NCBI RefSeq assembly: GCF_015832195.1
Contig: NC_052028.1
Location: forward strand, 12,505,501-12,569,500
Length of the DNA stretch: 64,000 bases
DNA from: Motacilla alba alba
Taxonomy: Eukaryota; Chordata; Aves; Passeriformes; Motacillidae
Reading direction: 5' to 3'
The notes beneath the pieces are model-generated. The model was not told the origin of the DNA. It worked only from the letters and a program-made list of their open reading frames with translations, and did not search any database. The position numbers were made by a program, and so were the translations under genes. Shown in pieces: positions 23,926 to 34,800 of the stretch; position 1 is the first letter of the stretch, and every line of letters starts with the position of its first letter.

Positions 23926-25231
23926 AAAGAAGGAATATAGTGAGACTCTTAGATAAAGCTTTAGGGATTTTGGGCAGCAGCTGTTTAAACATTTCCTTAA
24001 TTGTGAACATGTCAGAACTCTCATCAGGCTTTAAAAAGTAAAAGCCAGCATTTATTAGACTGCACATGGGAGCCATTAACTTAAGAAAGAAGTGGGTTCA
24101 GTAACCCATGTCCCTCTCCCACCATGCACAGAGCAGGGCAAGCCTCTGCTGGCTCTCAGTCCAGCACCCAGCCAATTTCTGGGTGCACATACTTTGCTCT
24201 TCAGTCCTTTCTCAAGAAGCTGCCCCACCCCTGCATGCTGTGTACCCTCCAAGGGGCACAAACACCTCCCTAAGCTGGGTAACACCCTCTAGGCTGGGTG
24301 TTTTCCCCTCAGCCTGGAGGAGAATGGACACAGTGGAGCTGTGAGGGTGGTTGTCTGTATCAAATGCACCCAGACAATAAATACACCCAAAGATTTGCTT
24401 CCTGTCAGATGTGAGATGATAAGAAGACAAAGAAGTGTAGCAGCAGTGAAGCTCACTTAAATTGAGAATTAGACCTTTTCCCCCTAATTTTTTTTCTGCT
24501 AATTAGACTCAGCAAAGCCCCCTGCCTTTCTCTGAATTTTTCTGTCTCATTTCTCTGAGTCCTTGGGCTGATGTTTTTGCTGCTGCCCACATGGAGCTGT
24601 GACCCTGGACGTGGAGCTGCTGCTCTCCCCTGGCTGAAGTCAACATGCAGGGCAGGCTGCACACAGCAAAGCTGTCAAGCCTTCATTTAACATGATGGAA
24701 AGCCTTGCCATGGAGGAACACTCCCTTATTCATCACCACGCTGCTGACACCCTGCATGGAGACCCAAAATGGCTGCTTGGCTCCAGATAAGGTCTTGCTG
24801 GTGTTTAACCTCCCCTCCTGGGCTGCAGAGGGGGGAACTGTGATTAACAGCCACCCTCTGTCTGTGAGCTGGACTCTGAGCTCTGCCTTGGAAAGATGTC
24901 CATGGAGCTGAGATACCAGAAGTTATCATGGCTTTGGTGTCCTTTGTAGCTCCATTATAAAAAAAAAAGAAGGTTTATTGTGTTTTCCAAGGGTTTTCTA
25001 TTTTCTGCCTGCGCTTTGAGCCTGCCCAGCCTGCTGGACCTGAGATAATTTTGCCCATTGGGTCACCAGAGATGTGACAAGACAGGACAGCACAATGAGA
25101 AGCTGCCACATCCTGCCTGGCAGAGCAGGCTCCTTCTCCAGCGGGCAGGGAGCATCTGCAGGACAGGATGGACATGAGCCCACACACAGAAAGTTCAGTG
25201 AAGGGCTGGTTATCCTTAACCCAGCACAGGT
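23926..25231. other. Non-coding stretch, no feature recognised
   Basis: G/C-richer DNA between the first two + strand quadruplex motifs. A minus-strand frame of 157 codons (24998-25471) and an overlapping one of 142 codons have no domain. A weak minus-strand splice pair around 25322-25390 was noted and not accepted. Confidence 0.45.
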
Positions 25232-25259
25232 GGGGAAAGGGATGGGGTGTTGGGGAGGG
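25232..25259 (+). other. G-quadruplex motif with five G-runs
   Basis: Runs GGGG, GGG, GGGG, GGGG and GGG are separated by loops of 3, 2, 4 and 1 bases. The spare fifth run and short loops make this the strongest such motif in the window. It lies where the + strand turns G-rich. Confidence 0.85.
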
Positions 25260-25530
25260 TTTATAAAGCTCCAGGACAGCCAAAAGTTGAGTTGTGGTTG
25301 CTCCAACTCTCCTGGATGTCTCACCTGTGGGGTCTGACCTGCTGCTGATCCCGAGCTGGGGAGGGATGAGGCCAGCCATGCACAGAACTGCAAGGTAGGA
25401 CACAAGGGGGTTTGTAACTGAGAGTGTGGCTGATGGTGTTGGTTATCCTGAGGTGATACAGCCTTAACCAAGCCCTCTACTCATCAGTTCTCTGCAAATA
25501 AATATGTTGGAATGGTTTTGAGGCCCCTCA

Positions 25531-25562
25531 GGGGGCTCTGTGGGAAGGACTGGGCAGCTGGG
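25531..25562 (+). other. G-quadruplex motif
   Basis: Runs GGGGG, GGG, GGG and GGG with loops of 6, 7 and 5 bases, a canonical but looser motif. It is inside the G-skewed tract that starts nearby. Confidence 0.65.
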
Positions 25563-26123
25563 CTGTGCCTGAGGAATGCTGAGGTGTGGAAGTAGGAACT
25601 TGGATGCTTTGATGCTTGTTAGGGTAGCTTGAAGTTTGAAGACTATCTGAGGAGTTGGAGGAAGTTTAAAGCTATTTCTGAGCTGTTGTGTGACTGCAGA
25701 GGTGCTGGGTTTGTACCTGGCAGTGCTGGATGCAGCTGGGTTTGCAGTGACCTCTTGCTCTGGAGCTTCTCTTCCCTTTTTCTGCAAGAAGTTGTGCACT
25801 CAGAGGTACCTAATCCTAGGGATGGGCTGGTTGTGTGGCAGAGGAGATGGTTGGAGATGTTTTGAAGGAATGGTTTTAGCCCTGTAGCTGATGTGGATAA
25901 ACCCAAAGGATCAGGTTGCCCTGGGGTGTCTCAGGCTGTTCTCTAGGATTTAATTCTCCTGCTTTGTTTCAGTCGCCTGCAATGGTTGTTTTATTCCATA
26001 TCACTTGAGCTACAACAGTAGCACGGCATGAGCCATCTTAGTTTTTTCCAGCACTACTGGAAAAGAGAACACTTAATTTTATCTTGCTTTAAACTGGCCT
26101 TGAATTCCCCTTGCCCACAATTT

Positions 26124-26153
26124 CACCTGCAGCTGCCAGGAAAGCTGCAGGTG
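26124..26153. other. Perfect 11-bp hairpin with E-box motifs
   Basis: CACCTGCAGCT at 26124-26134 pairs perfectly with AGCTGCAGGTG at 26143-26153 across an 8-base loop. The arms contain CACCTG, CAGCTG-type and CAGGTG E-box strings. It may be a cruciform or a binding site for bHLH or SNAIL/ZEB-type factors; the stem is far too short for a microRNA precursor. Confidence 0.7.
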
Positions 26154-29100
26154 CCTTGTTTTGAGGGGAGGGCATTGGCAGGAGGACTGAGGGATATTTT
26201 TACATTAACATTGCTGCTCTGAATGGTTTAGTGTCAGCTCAGTGCCCATCAGCACACCTCTGATTCATCCTCCTGCTGAATGAAGGGAGTGATCTGGAGA
26301 GGCTGGTGCTGGGGAGGGATCTCACATTTGGCTGCCTCACAGCCTGAGGAGTTCCTGGTCTTGCATTAGCTTGACACTGTCATGTCTTTGTCTCCTAAGT
26401 GCTGTTTGCATCACCCAGGTTTAGAGAAGCTGGTAATTTAGAATGAGTTGGCAATAATTGTGGAGTGCTGTAATGAGTCTCTCAAACTACAGTGTAACTA
26501 GCCAGCTAAGAGCCACAGCAAGGCCTTTCTGGGGAATGCTGGAAATACCTTGGAGAGGTGAAATAGATCGTCTTTGGTTTTTATTGAAGTTTTATGTTAA
26601 GAGCTTTACTCTTTGGCTCAAAGCCTGGGTTTTGTCGTTCTGGGGAAAAATGTTCAAAACAGAAATGAAGTTTTAAAGGCAGTTTGTGAATATTGAAAAA
26701 GCACATTTTCATTTTAAGTTGCATCATTGGACAATAAATCCATTGTTCTATTCTGCTGATCAGAGGAGAGGGGTTGAGGAGAGCACAATTCCTCCAGGGA
26801 TGTCCTGAGCTGGTAGAGATCCCAGACCTGCTGTAATCTCCCTGTGTCATGTGGATGCAATTTAGGAGACTCACTACTCTTTATTGCAGTTTATTAAAAT
26901 AAGAAATCACATTGGAAATGTGCACTTCTGCCACAAAAAAACTTTGACAACGCTGTTATGGCTCTGCTTGATACAAAACTCTCCTCCATGTAACCTTTGA
27001 AGCTGGCACAAATCTCACCCAGCTGAAAAGTTATTGCATTAGTGGAGTCAAGGAATGAGAGGCTGGAGAAGAGCAGCCAACTTTGAACAGGTCTTGCTTC
27101 CCAGAGCTCTGGCTGGGATCTTTCCACTGAGATCTCTGTGGTGCTGGGCTGTTTTTCCAGGTGATGCCACAGAGTGGAATTCTTGATGGATGGCAACAAA
27201 TTGGCAGCTTAAAAGGGCTCTTTCCTACATGTCACTTTTTCCTTCAGTGCTTTCTGACTAACAGAGGTGGAATTGGTGATACTGATGTAGGCAGTGGATT
27301 CTCCAGGCAAAGTTGTGAGTTTGAGTTTGTGCCTGAGGACTGTTCTGGGCTACCCCCTGTGCTTGAGCTGTGGGGGTTTAGTTGCTGGCTCTGGAGGGAC
27401 TGGTGTGCTTCACCTGGGAAATGGAAAATGAGAATTGTTGCTGGGGAGTTGGGGCATGCAAATAAGATAAATATCATTTTTCAAGTTAATGCTCTATTAA
27501 CTCTTTTCCTGAGCTTTGCACGTCATGGACTTTGATTCCCTGCTTTGCAAGATGAGGCATTTCACCTCATGCAGGGTACTTGGAAAATAATCCAAGATTC
27601 TCCAGAACTTTCCCCAGTTCGCTTTAATGGCATCACTCATTTGAAGAGTCCCTCTGGCTATTTGAACTTGGCCCTGACTGCTGCCACCAGCAATGGCAAG
27701 AGGCTTTTATCTACAGCTATAATCTGTTCCTTCTCATTGAGGCATTACCAGGCACAGGGTTTCTGAATTCTTGCTTTGCATAAATCTTTCTCAGAACTCC
27801 TGGAAGCATTTTTTCCACTTCTTGGTGTTATTTAGGCAAAATGTTTTTACATGCCCTTCTGTGGAGGCTGGAGACTGATCTCTGCCAGGTTTCATGTGGG
27901 CTGTGGGGGTAGGTAGGTGAAATAAAAGCCCTAGAGCTTCCCAAAGGAAACTTGTGCTGCAGGATAGATAGTAAATAAAAGGAAATGTGTTCAGAAATCT
28001 TTTCAAATGAGAACTGTTTACAACAACTTTGCAATTTTGGCCTCTAATAAGATTCCTCTTGTTTTTCCTACTTCTTCCCTCTTGCTGTGAAGCTCTGCCC
28101 CAGCAAATAGAGGGTTTCCCAACCCCTTAGTGACAGAAAAGGAGCTCGAGCTGACCAGTTGCCATAATTTATACTCTGACACTACATGGGACATTTTTCT
28201 TGTGTACCTTATTGTGAAATATTTCTGAAACTGCATCAAGACTTCTGTGCTACACTTGGAGTGTTTCTATTTGTGTGCAATGGTTGAACAGCAACAACAA
28301 AATAAGAATCAAAGCAGATGGCAGCACAGAGATATCCTTGGTTTATTCAGATGAGCCCAGGAAAATGAATATTTTGATGATTGGATGATATGTGTCATTA
28401 AGCATATAGGTTAGTCACCACTCATTATTTTGTCTGCTCAACAGAGTATGTAAACTTTTAAACATAGACCAATATTTCTGCAGTTATTTGTGTGGAATGT
28501 ATCCTGTTTTAAATGTTTTAATAGCATCCGTTAATGGGACAGAAATTGATGGGAGATTCTATTGATGGCTGGGATGTAAAAGATGATGTGCTTAATACAG
28601 GAGCCTCAAAGCAGTCTCTGATTCATTTTTAGGCTTTTTTTCCTTCTTCAGAAAAATCTTTAGTTGTATATCCTGTATTATGCCCAGGTTATCATGAGGT
28701 AGAGCAATCATCTTTCATAGCTTCAAGATAGATGTTTGAGTTGATTTCTCAGCTACCTGTACAATTTTGAGTGGTGAGACTTAGCAATGTGAGTTTTCTA
28801 TCTAAAAAGGGAATAAAAAGAAAATTCTGCAGCTGTAATGAGAAAATAGTGTTCTAAGGTCAAAGATTTCTAGTAAAAATGGGATGTGAATGAGTATAAT
28901 TGGGTACACATGGTGTTTGTAAGTCTCAGACTGAGTAGGTGACTTACTCCAAATAATTCCAGAGTTCTTGGAAGTGATCTTGCATCAAAGGTATTGATGC
29001 AAGTCCTGTGATAAGAATGGGTTTTTCAGATGAAACATCCAAAGCATTGTCCCTTGCAGGGTTTTCTCCTTCCACATCAGTATTTAGCTGAACTCCATTC

Positions 29101-29186
29101 TGGCAGTTCAGGTGTGACAAATGTTTGTGCAGCACCATAGGAACCAGAAAAAGGAATCTGACTCCTTTCAGGGGGGAAAAAAAAAA
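26154..29186. other. Non-coding stretch, G-rich segments on the + strand
   Basis: Several segments (about 26281-26580 and 27160-27460) continue the G-over-C excess of the preceding kilobase. Longest frames are 124 codons (27161-27535, +) and 101 codons (26894-27199, minus), neither recognisable. From about 28240 to 29180 the DNA is AT-rich. Confidence 0.5.
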
Positions 29187-29390
29187 TCACAGAATACCCT
29201 GAGCTGAAAGGGACCTGCAGGGATCATTAAAATCCAGCTTCTGGCCCTGTGCAGAACCCCAAGAATCCCAAATTGTTGCCCAAATGCTTCTTTAATTCTG
29301 GCAGCCTTGGGGCCATGGAGTTGGTGTTGGATTTTCTATTCATTCCTAATCTGTGGAATTCCTTCAGCAGCACTGGCACAGTTGGAGGGT
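29187..29390 (-). mobile_element. CR1 LINE 3' end, reversed, diverged
   Basis: The + strand begins 'tcacagaatacc...gagctgaaagggacc' right after an A-run, then 'gggatcattaaaatccagc', 'tggccctgtgcagaac', 'gcttctttaattctggcag' and 'ccttgggg'. This is the reverse complement of a CR1 3' end of the type with a 'ggacccacaaggatcat' block. It is more diverged than the copy at 13.55 kb. The right-hand boundary is approximate. Confidence 0.88.
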
Positions 29391-30421
29391 TGACATGCTG
29401 GTAATGCATTGTAAGGAGTGAGCAGTGGATAATAAAGAAGGAAGACTGAGTTAAATGAGTGTTTGTAATACTCTGAAATTTGAATTCTTAATAATATACA
29501 AATTCAGCCTCCTAAAAAAAATAATCACAAGTTGCTTGTGAATTCTTGCTACTTAATAGGCCAAATTTGCTCTGCTGCAGGTGACCACAATGCAACAAGA
29601 GTTGCATGGGTGTAACTGGGGAAGGGGAAATTCAAAATCCACATTCAGACCAACTTTGAGTCTGTGTCTCTGCGTGGCTCTTTCCCTCATCTGGAACATC
29701 AAAGTGTATTGTTCATTTTTTTGTACTCAAGTTCCTATAACTCTGCCAAGCTTTACATTATGAAGAGAGGAAGAAACAAAAAGGAATTATTTCTCATTCA
29801 GTGGGACTAATAACTGAAGAATAAAACACTGAGCAATTTCATCAGCTAATTCCTACGGGGAATAAAAAGCAGAAAACTTGAGCTTTTTGGAACTGGGTTT
29901 TTAAATGTGGTTTCTCTACTGAAGAGTAGAGCTCTTAAGCACACAGACCACTTTGCCTGATGATTTCAGCTCAGACTTTCTCTCTCATAATGCAAACATT
30001 AGAATGGTACTATAGGTTGTACAGATCAAGTCAGATCTCAATTACATTTATATTATTCTTGTTTCAGATAATGCAGCTGAACCCACAGGTGTCACTGTGT
30101 TTGGTCAAGAGGAAGTAATTATAAATATATGATGGTATATAGCAATTAGAAACATTTTAATTTCTACTGTTTTCCCCCTCCCTGTCCTAGTGTTGCTTTG
30201 CTGCAGAGGTTGGTTTGAGTCAATGTTCTGTCAGGGAGAAAACACCTCCCCCTTGGGCACTGGTGGATTGTCCTGGTTTGGTCTTCTCCTAAATGCCTAG
30301 TGATGCTCTTTCCTCTTTGAATGCATGAATAACCTGGAAAATATCCTTTAGAACTGGTTAGATTAAAAGCACCACTTATGCAAGGGTCTTTTGGAGTTCA
30401 CAGGAAAAGTCCTGAATTTGA
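29391..30421. other. Non-coding stretch, no feature recognised
   Basis: Mostly AT-rich DNA leading to the inverted repeat. No frame above 60 codons has any recognisable feature. The sequence just before 30422 shows no match to the sequence just after the right arm. Confidence 0.5.
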
Positions 30422-30750
30422 CTTGAGTAAGAGCTTTTTACTTTCTACTGAAATGTTAATTTGTCTTTCACACTGGGATTAAAACCCAAGATTACCTATC
30501 CCAATATCTTCAATAAAAATACTGAGAGTAGGGGGGATGGATCTAATAATAATAAAATATTTCTATAGTGGATCCATACTTCAGTTTGTTTGTTAAATAG
30601 TGATTGGACTTCCCTGGGTCTGAGACAATCTCACATAGGAGGGCCTCAACTACATTTTCACCAGGGAAATGGGGTAACTCCTCTCTCTGAGAAGTGGGCA
30701 ATGTCTCAGGGAGCCAGTGAGATAAAGGGGGCAATAGCTTTGTAGCAGCT
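30422..30750 (+). repeat. Left arm of a long inverted repeat
   Basis: These 329 bp match 31465-31789 in reverse complement. The first 122 bp and last ~100 bp are identical. Between them are three substitutions, one single-base indel and one small block where this arm has nine bases (AATAATAAT) and the other has four. The ends are sharp: identity stops at 30422 and 30750. The arm has no TG...CA ends, no flanking duplication and no recognisable coding content. A 75-codon minus frame (30543-30770) crosses it and is not persuasive. It is probably the original copy, because only the right arm is flanked by a local duplication. Confidence 0.97.
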
Positions 30751-31464
30751 GTCCTTTGCCCCTCATGCAAAAGTCCAGAAGTTAATTGCCACTGTAATTT
30801 AATTGAAGGAATTGGATGCCTCTAGATGTGTATCTTCAGGAGATGTAAGCCATCACTGCTGAATTTAAGATTTAATCTTGCATTGACATTTGAAGTTGAA
30901 ACCAGCATTGAAGCTTCCATGGGTGCAGGTTTATATTTAGACTGCACTTGCACAGGAGCCCTAAGGCTGCCCTCAATTCCAAACTCCAATTCTCCACAGT
31001 CAAAAAAACTGCAGGCTTGTCCCTTGGCATAGCTGGAGGCCTCTTCTCAAAGCAGCAGGACTCCAAGGACCCAAAACATTCAGTGCCTTTTTATCCTGCT
31101 GATTGTCTCCCTTCTGGATGCTGCAGCCTCAGAATAAACAGATGAGCTAATCTGGGAGTATCAGGCTCTTCAGGAGGAGCTGCCATCCCTAAAGCAGCAT
31201 GTGTTTTCTGTGCTTTAACCTCAGGCTCTGGCCACACCAGCAATATTGCCATCCTATTTCTGTCCCCTTCTGTCAGGAGAGGCTGCTCAAACGTGACAAG
31301 AGTTAGGGCAGGGATGAACCTTAAACTTTCTGTTTAATCAGAGCCTCTGGGGAGTGCTCACACACAAGGATCCTGTCCAGACACAGACATGGTCCTGGCT
31401 GGGTGGTGATTTGGAAGGTGAGCTGAGCTGTGCTGGGTGGATGTGCCACCAGTGCAGCCACCAG
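30751..31464. other. Spacer of the inverted repeat
   Basis: 714 bp of unique-looking DNA separate the arms. It contains short overlapping frames of 64-68 codons on both strands and an AATAAA at about 31132-31137, but nothing recognisable. In a folded transcript this would be the loop. Confidence 0.8.
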
Positions 31465-31466
31465 AG
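31454..31466 (+). repeat. Upstream copy of a direct repeat flanking the right arm
   Basis: GCAGCCACCAGAG occurs here and again at 31814-31826, bracketing the right arm. Similarity extends a little to the left (a 'gtgcca' string precedes both). Its last two bases overlap the first two bases of the arm, a two-base microhomology at the junction. Confidence 0.85.
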
Positions 31467-31789
31467 CTGCTACAAAGCTATTGCCCCCTTTATCTCACTG
31501 GCTCCCTGAGACATTGCCCACTTCTCAGAGAGAGGAGTTACCCCATTTCCCTGGTGAAAATGTAGTTGAGGCCCTCCTACTGTGAGATTGCCTCAGACCC
31601 GGGGAAGTCCAATCACTATTTAACAAACAAACTGAAGTATGGATCCACTAGAGAAATATTTTAAGCAGATCCATCCCCCCTACTCTCAGTATTTTTATTG
31701 AAGATATTGGGATAGGTAATCTTGGGTTTTAATCCCAGTGTGAAAGACAAATTAACATTTCAGTAGAAAGTAAAAAGCTCTTACTCAAG
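31465..31789 (-). repeat. Right arm of a long inverted repeat, probably the derived copy
   Basis: 325 bp, reverse complement of 30422-30750 with about 99% identity outside one short replaced block. One substitution turns CCCGGG here into CCTGGG in the left arm, consistent with CpG decay in the left arm. The arm plus about 24 bp of filler lies between two copies of a short local sequence (31454-31466 and 31814-31826), which is how an insertion made by template switching with a local re-copy would look. No transposon hallmark is present. Confidence 0.97.
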
Positions 31790-31813
31790 CCATGGCAAGT
31801 CCCTGTGCCATGA

Positions 31814-31826
31814 GCAGCCACCAGAG
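31814..31826 (+). repeat. Downstream copy of the direct repeat flanking the right arm
   Basis: Second copy of GCAGCCACCAGAG. It continues as GCAGCCACCAGAGGACTT, which resembles the core of a CTCF site with one mismatch to the CCACCAGAGGGC form; the upstream copy loses that match because the arm begins there. Confidence 0.85.
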
Positions 31827-34800
31827 GACTTGTTTCTGCTGCCATCCTTTTCATTAACTTGCAGTAGCTCTCCTGTGTTTATTTATATGGCTCAACGTGC
31901 AAAAACAAGAGCATGTCAGAGTCAAATTACTGAGTGTGGCCTCCTCCTTCAGCAGGAAAAGATGGCGCTGCTGCACTCATTCATCTCCCTCTCGTTCACT
32001 GAGAAGTAACACAATTAGCAGTGAGAAAAGGCTGCCAATCCAGTGAGCAATCCTGGAGATCTCGGAGCAGTTAAGCGTGTTAATTAAATTGGCATTGCAG
32101 CAGGAGTTTGAGTTAGCAGACTACCAGCAGTCTTTCAGAGCAATGTTCCCTTCCCCACACAGTGCTCAGACTTCCCAAGTCTAGATTGATTTGGCCAGAT
32201 TCTTTGCTGCCTTTCAATGGCTTTTCATTTCAGGGGAGCTGTTCCTGATCTGCATAACTCTCTAATCAGAAAAAGATATGCATTAATTCAGTGTTTTATT
32301 CTTGTTTATAGGCATTTATGCTATTTACTCTAGAATCTCCCACTTTTGCAATCTGTTATTTCTGATGTATTTCCTCATTTTTAGGTAACTGTGGGGTTCA
32401 GCAGGCACAACTCAAACTTGACAGACCTTTTGACACTGATCTTGAGACCCACCATCTAGAGTTCTTATGTCTGCATTAATAACCACAGAGATGGGGCCAC
32501 ACCATGCTAAAAATTCTGTGCTGCCATCACAACAGCTCTGCCGTTTACTTCCAGCTGAATAAAGATAGATATCTTTTGGGATCTTGCTTTAAAAATATTG
32601 GTACTTGTTTTGTGTCTGCAAGAACTTTCATCACTTCTTGCCTCGTACAAGGCAGAACATTTCCTCTTGATGTAAAGCTGTGCTTGGGCTTACAGATGAT
32701 AAATGTTTGCAAGCTGGCTTTGGCAGTATGAACCAGACACAGCCCTGTGGACTTCAAAAGTGTGGTGCAATAACAAATTCCAGTGCAAGGGCAGTGGGAG
32801 GAAAGCCATGAACTTTAAAACTATTTTCTATGGGTTTTACAGTGCAATATCTTCTAGGAATGGTGATTCCAGTGCATACCAGTGTCTATAATTAACTGGT
32901 ACTCCCTTGTGTGGCTGTTCACAGGAGGTCAGCAGTAAAGTGGGACTGATTCAATGACTTCTCTTGAAAAAGTTCAGTCCTTGGGTTTGCCAGCTCTTCA
33001 GCAGCCCAGCCCTTTCTCTACCTGGGTATTGCCACTTTTGGAAGCAGGTTGGGCTCCCTGTCATTACTGTTAGTGAGCATCTGGGAATTGGGAGTGGAGA
33101 AGAGCAGGTGGAGCTAACCACTGCATCCTAGGACATCATGGCAATATCCTTTGGAGGGAGATATACAGTTATAACCTCTGCAGGTGCCATTCAGGCAATA
33201 CCTGGTCTACAGATGTCTTGCCTGAGATGGCAGATGAAGGCTCAGTATTAAATAGGGGAATGAAAATGGGCACACACTGCCTGCAACTCCCATGTGAGGG
33301 TCTGTCCCATCCCTCCAGCATCTGAGGGCCCCTGCCCCTGTCCCATTTTGACTGCTTTGCTTTAAAAGGTGCTGGAACTAGTTCATGGGGGAAATCATTG
33401 TGCCTCTTCCTCTAAAATGGATCTGTAGGAGGCTGGATGTGCTGAACTAGTACATTTCTAAAGACAAAAACTCCTAATGTTTTTGAAGATTTTTTTCCCC
33501 CTGTTACCATGTTGCCAAGCAACATTTTTACAGTATCAGCAGCTGGGGAAACTGAATGTCTGAAAATGGATTAAAGGAGAAGAAGCAAGGCACCTGTGTT
33601 GTCTTTTGGCTATACCCTTTCACTGCGGAGAAGGTGTGCCACTCACTCCACCAGCAGACTCCCAAATTATTAAACTACAGCTTGGATTTATTCATCTTCA
33701 TCTGTCTTTACATGTATTAGTACTTGAAAGAGATGAAAGCCTCGAGCTAATAGATTCTTAAATAATAGGGCTGGGACAGATCTGAGAGGTCCTCCAGTCA
33801 TTTTTGCCACGGGAGGTCAGGTGCTGTTATCCCACCACTTGCAATGGTGGGATGACACCAGAGTCAAAGCTTCTGCTTATAAATGTAGAGGTTGTTTCAG
33901 CCTGTACTCAAAACCCCCTTTCAGACCTACGGCAGGGAACAACTGTCTGTTCCTCTGGTGGAATTTGAGGAGGCTTAAAATGATGTAACACCTGACTCCC
34001 TCCCATTCTGCTGAGAGCAGAACCTGCTCTGACTTAATTGCGACAGCCTGAGGCATGTGGCAGAGTCCCAGTGCTGCTTTGGTATTTCCAGGGAAGCCTT
34101 TGTCTTGTATCATTTGTATGGATGGGACACTGGGGACCCCACTGTACTGAATGCTGTTCAAACAGACAGCAGTAGAGACTTCTTGCTCTGCAGTGTTGAG
34201 CCAAACTTATTCCCAGACTTTTTAAAAAGTGCATCTATTACCATAATTCTGAGCTCAACAAAGTTCAGTCCCATTGGGGTAGCAGTCTGCCATTACAGAA
34301 AAAGATGGTTTCTTCTCCAAGGAAAATGTGCTCAAAGGTGTTTTGCAATCACTTCTCTGACTCTTCTCATCTTCTGCTTAACTTTAACACTAAAATATTT
34401 TCTAATCAAAATCTAAAATCACATTGAGACTCAATCTCAGGTGACCTTCTAACCACTCAAAAATTAATGAGCATTAAAGAAAAGCTGAGCTTTGGATCTT
34501 CGTATTTGGTTTTCCAGTCTGGGTGATCTATGTTTGCTCTGTGCAGCTCAAAGGAAATTCTCTCCCTCCTTGAGCAGACAAATTGAAAGCAATAAAATTT
34601 GAGAAGACACTTGGATCATCATAGATGTTGAGTCTTTTTAGTTTTCTGATTAATAGGATGGGCAAATAACCTTTAACAAGAAGCAAGAAGAAAAACCTTC
34701 TCAAAGTTCTTTAAAGGTAGAAAAACCTGTTTTTAAAAGTCATTACTGTAAAGACTTTTGTGTTATAGCTGAAGGTGTCTAAATTCCAGAGCCACAGAAA

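Noticed and set aside
24998..25471. 157-codon minus frame with a possible splice pair near 25322-25390
   Set aside because: Acceptor context is weak, the opposite strand also has long frames because of G/C-rich composition, and the protein is low in recognisable features.
30015..30030. let-7-like string 'ataggttgtacag'
   Set aside because: Does not match the mature let-7 seed (GAGGTAG), and no precursor hairpin partner was found nearby.
30422..31789. Inverted repeat as the terminal repeats of a DNA transposon
   Set aside because: No target-site duplication at the outer ends, no transposase remnant in the spacer, and a local duplication around only one arm.
33766..33850. Possible old CR1 end ('gagaggtcctccagtc')
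   Set aside because: Only one short phrase resembles CR1, with no following CR1 blocks in order.
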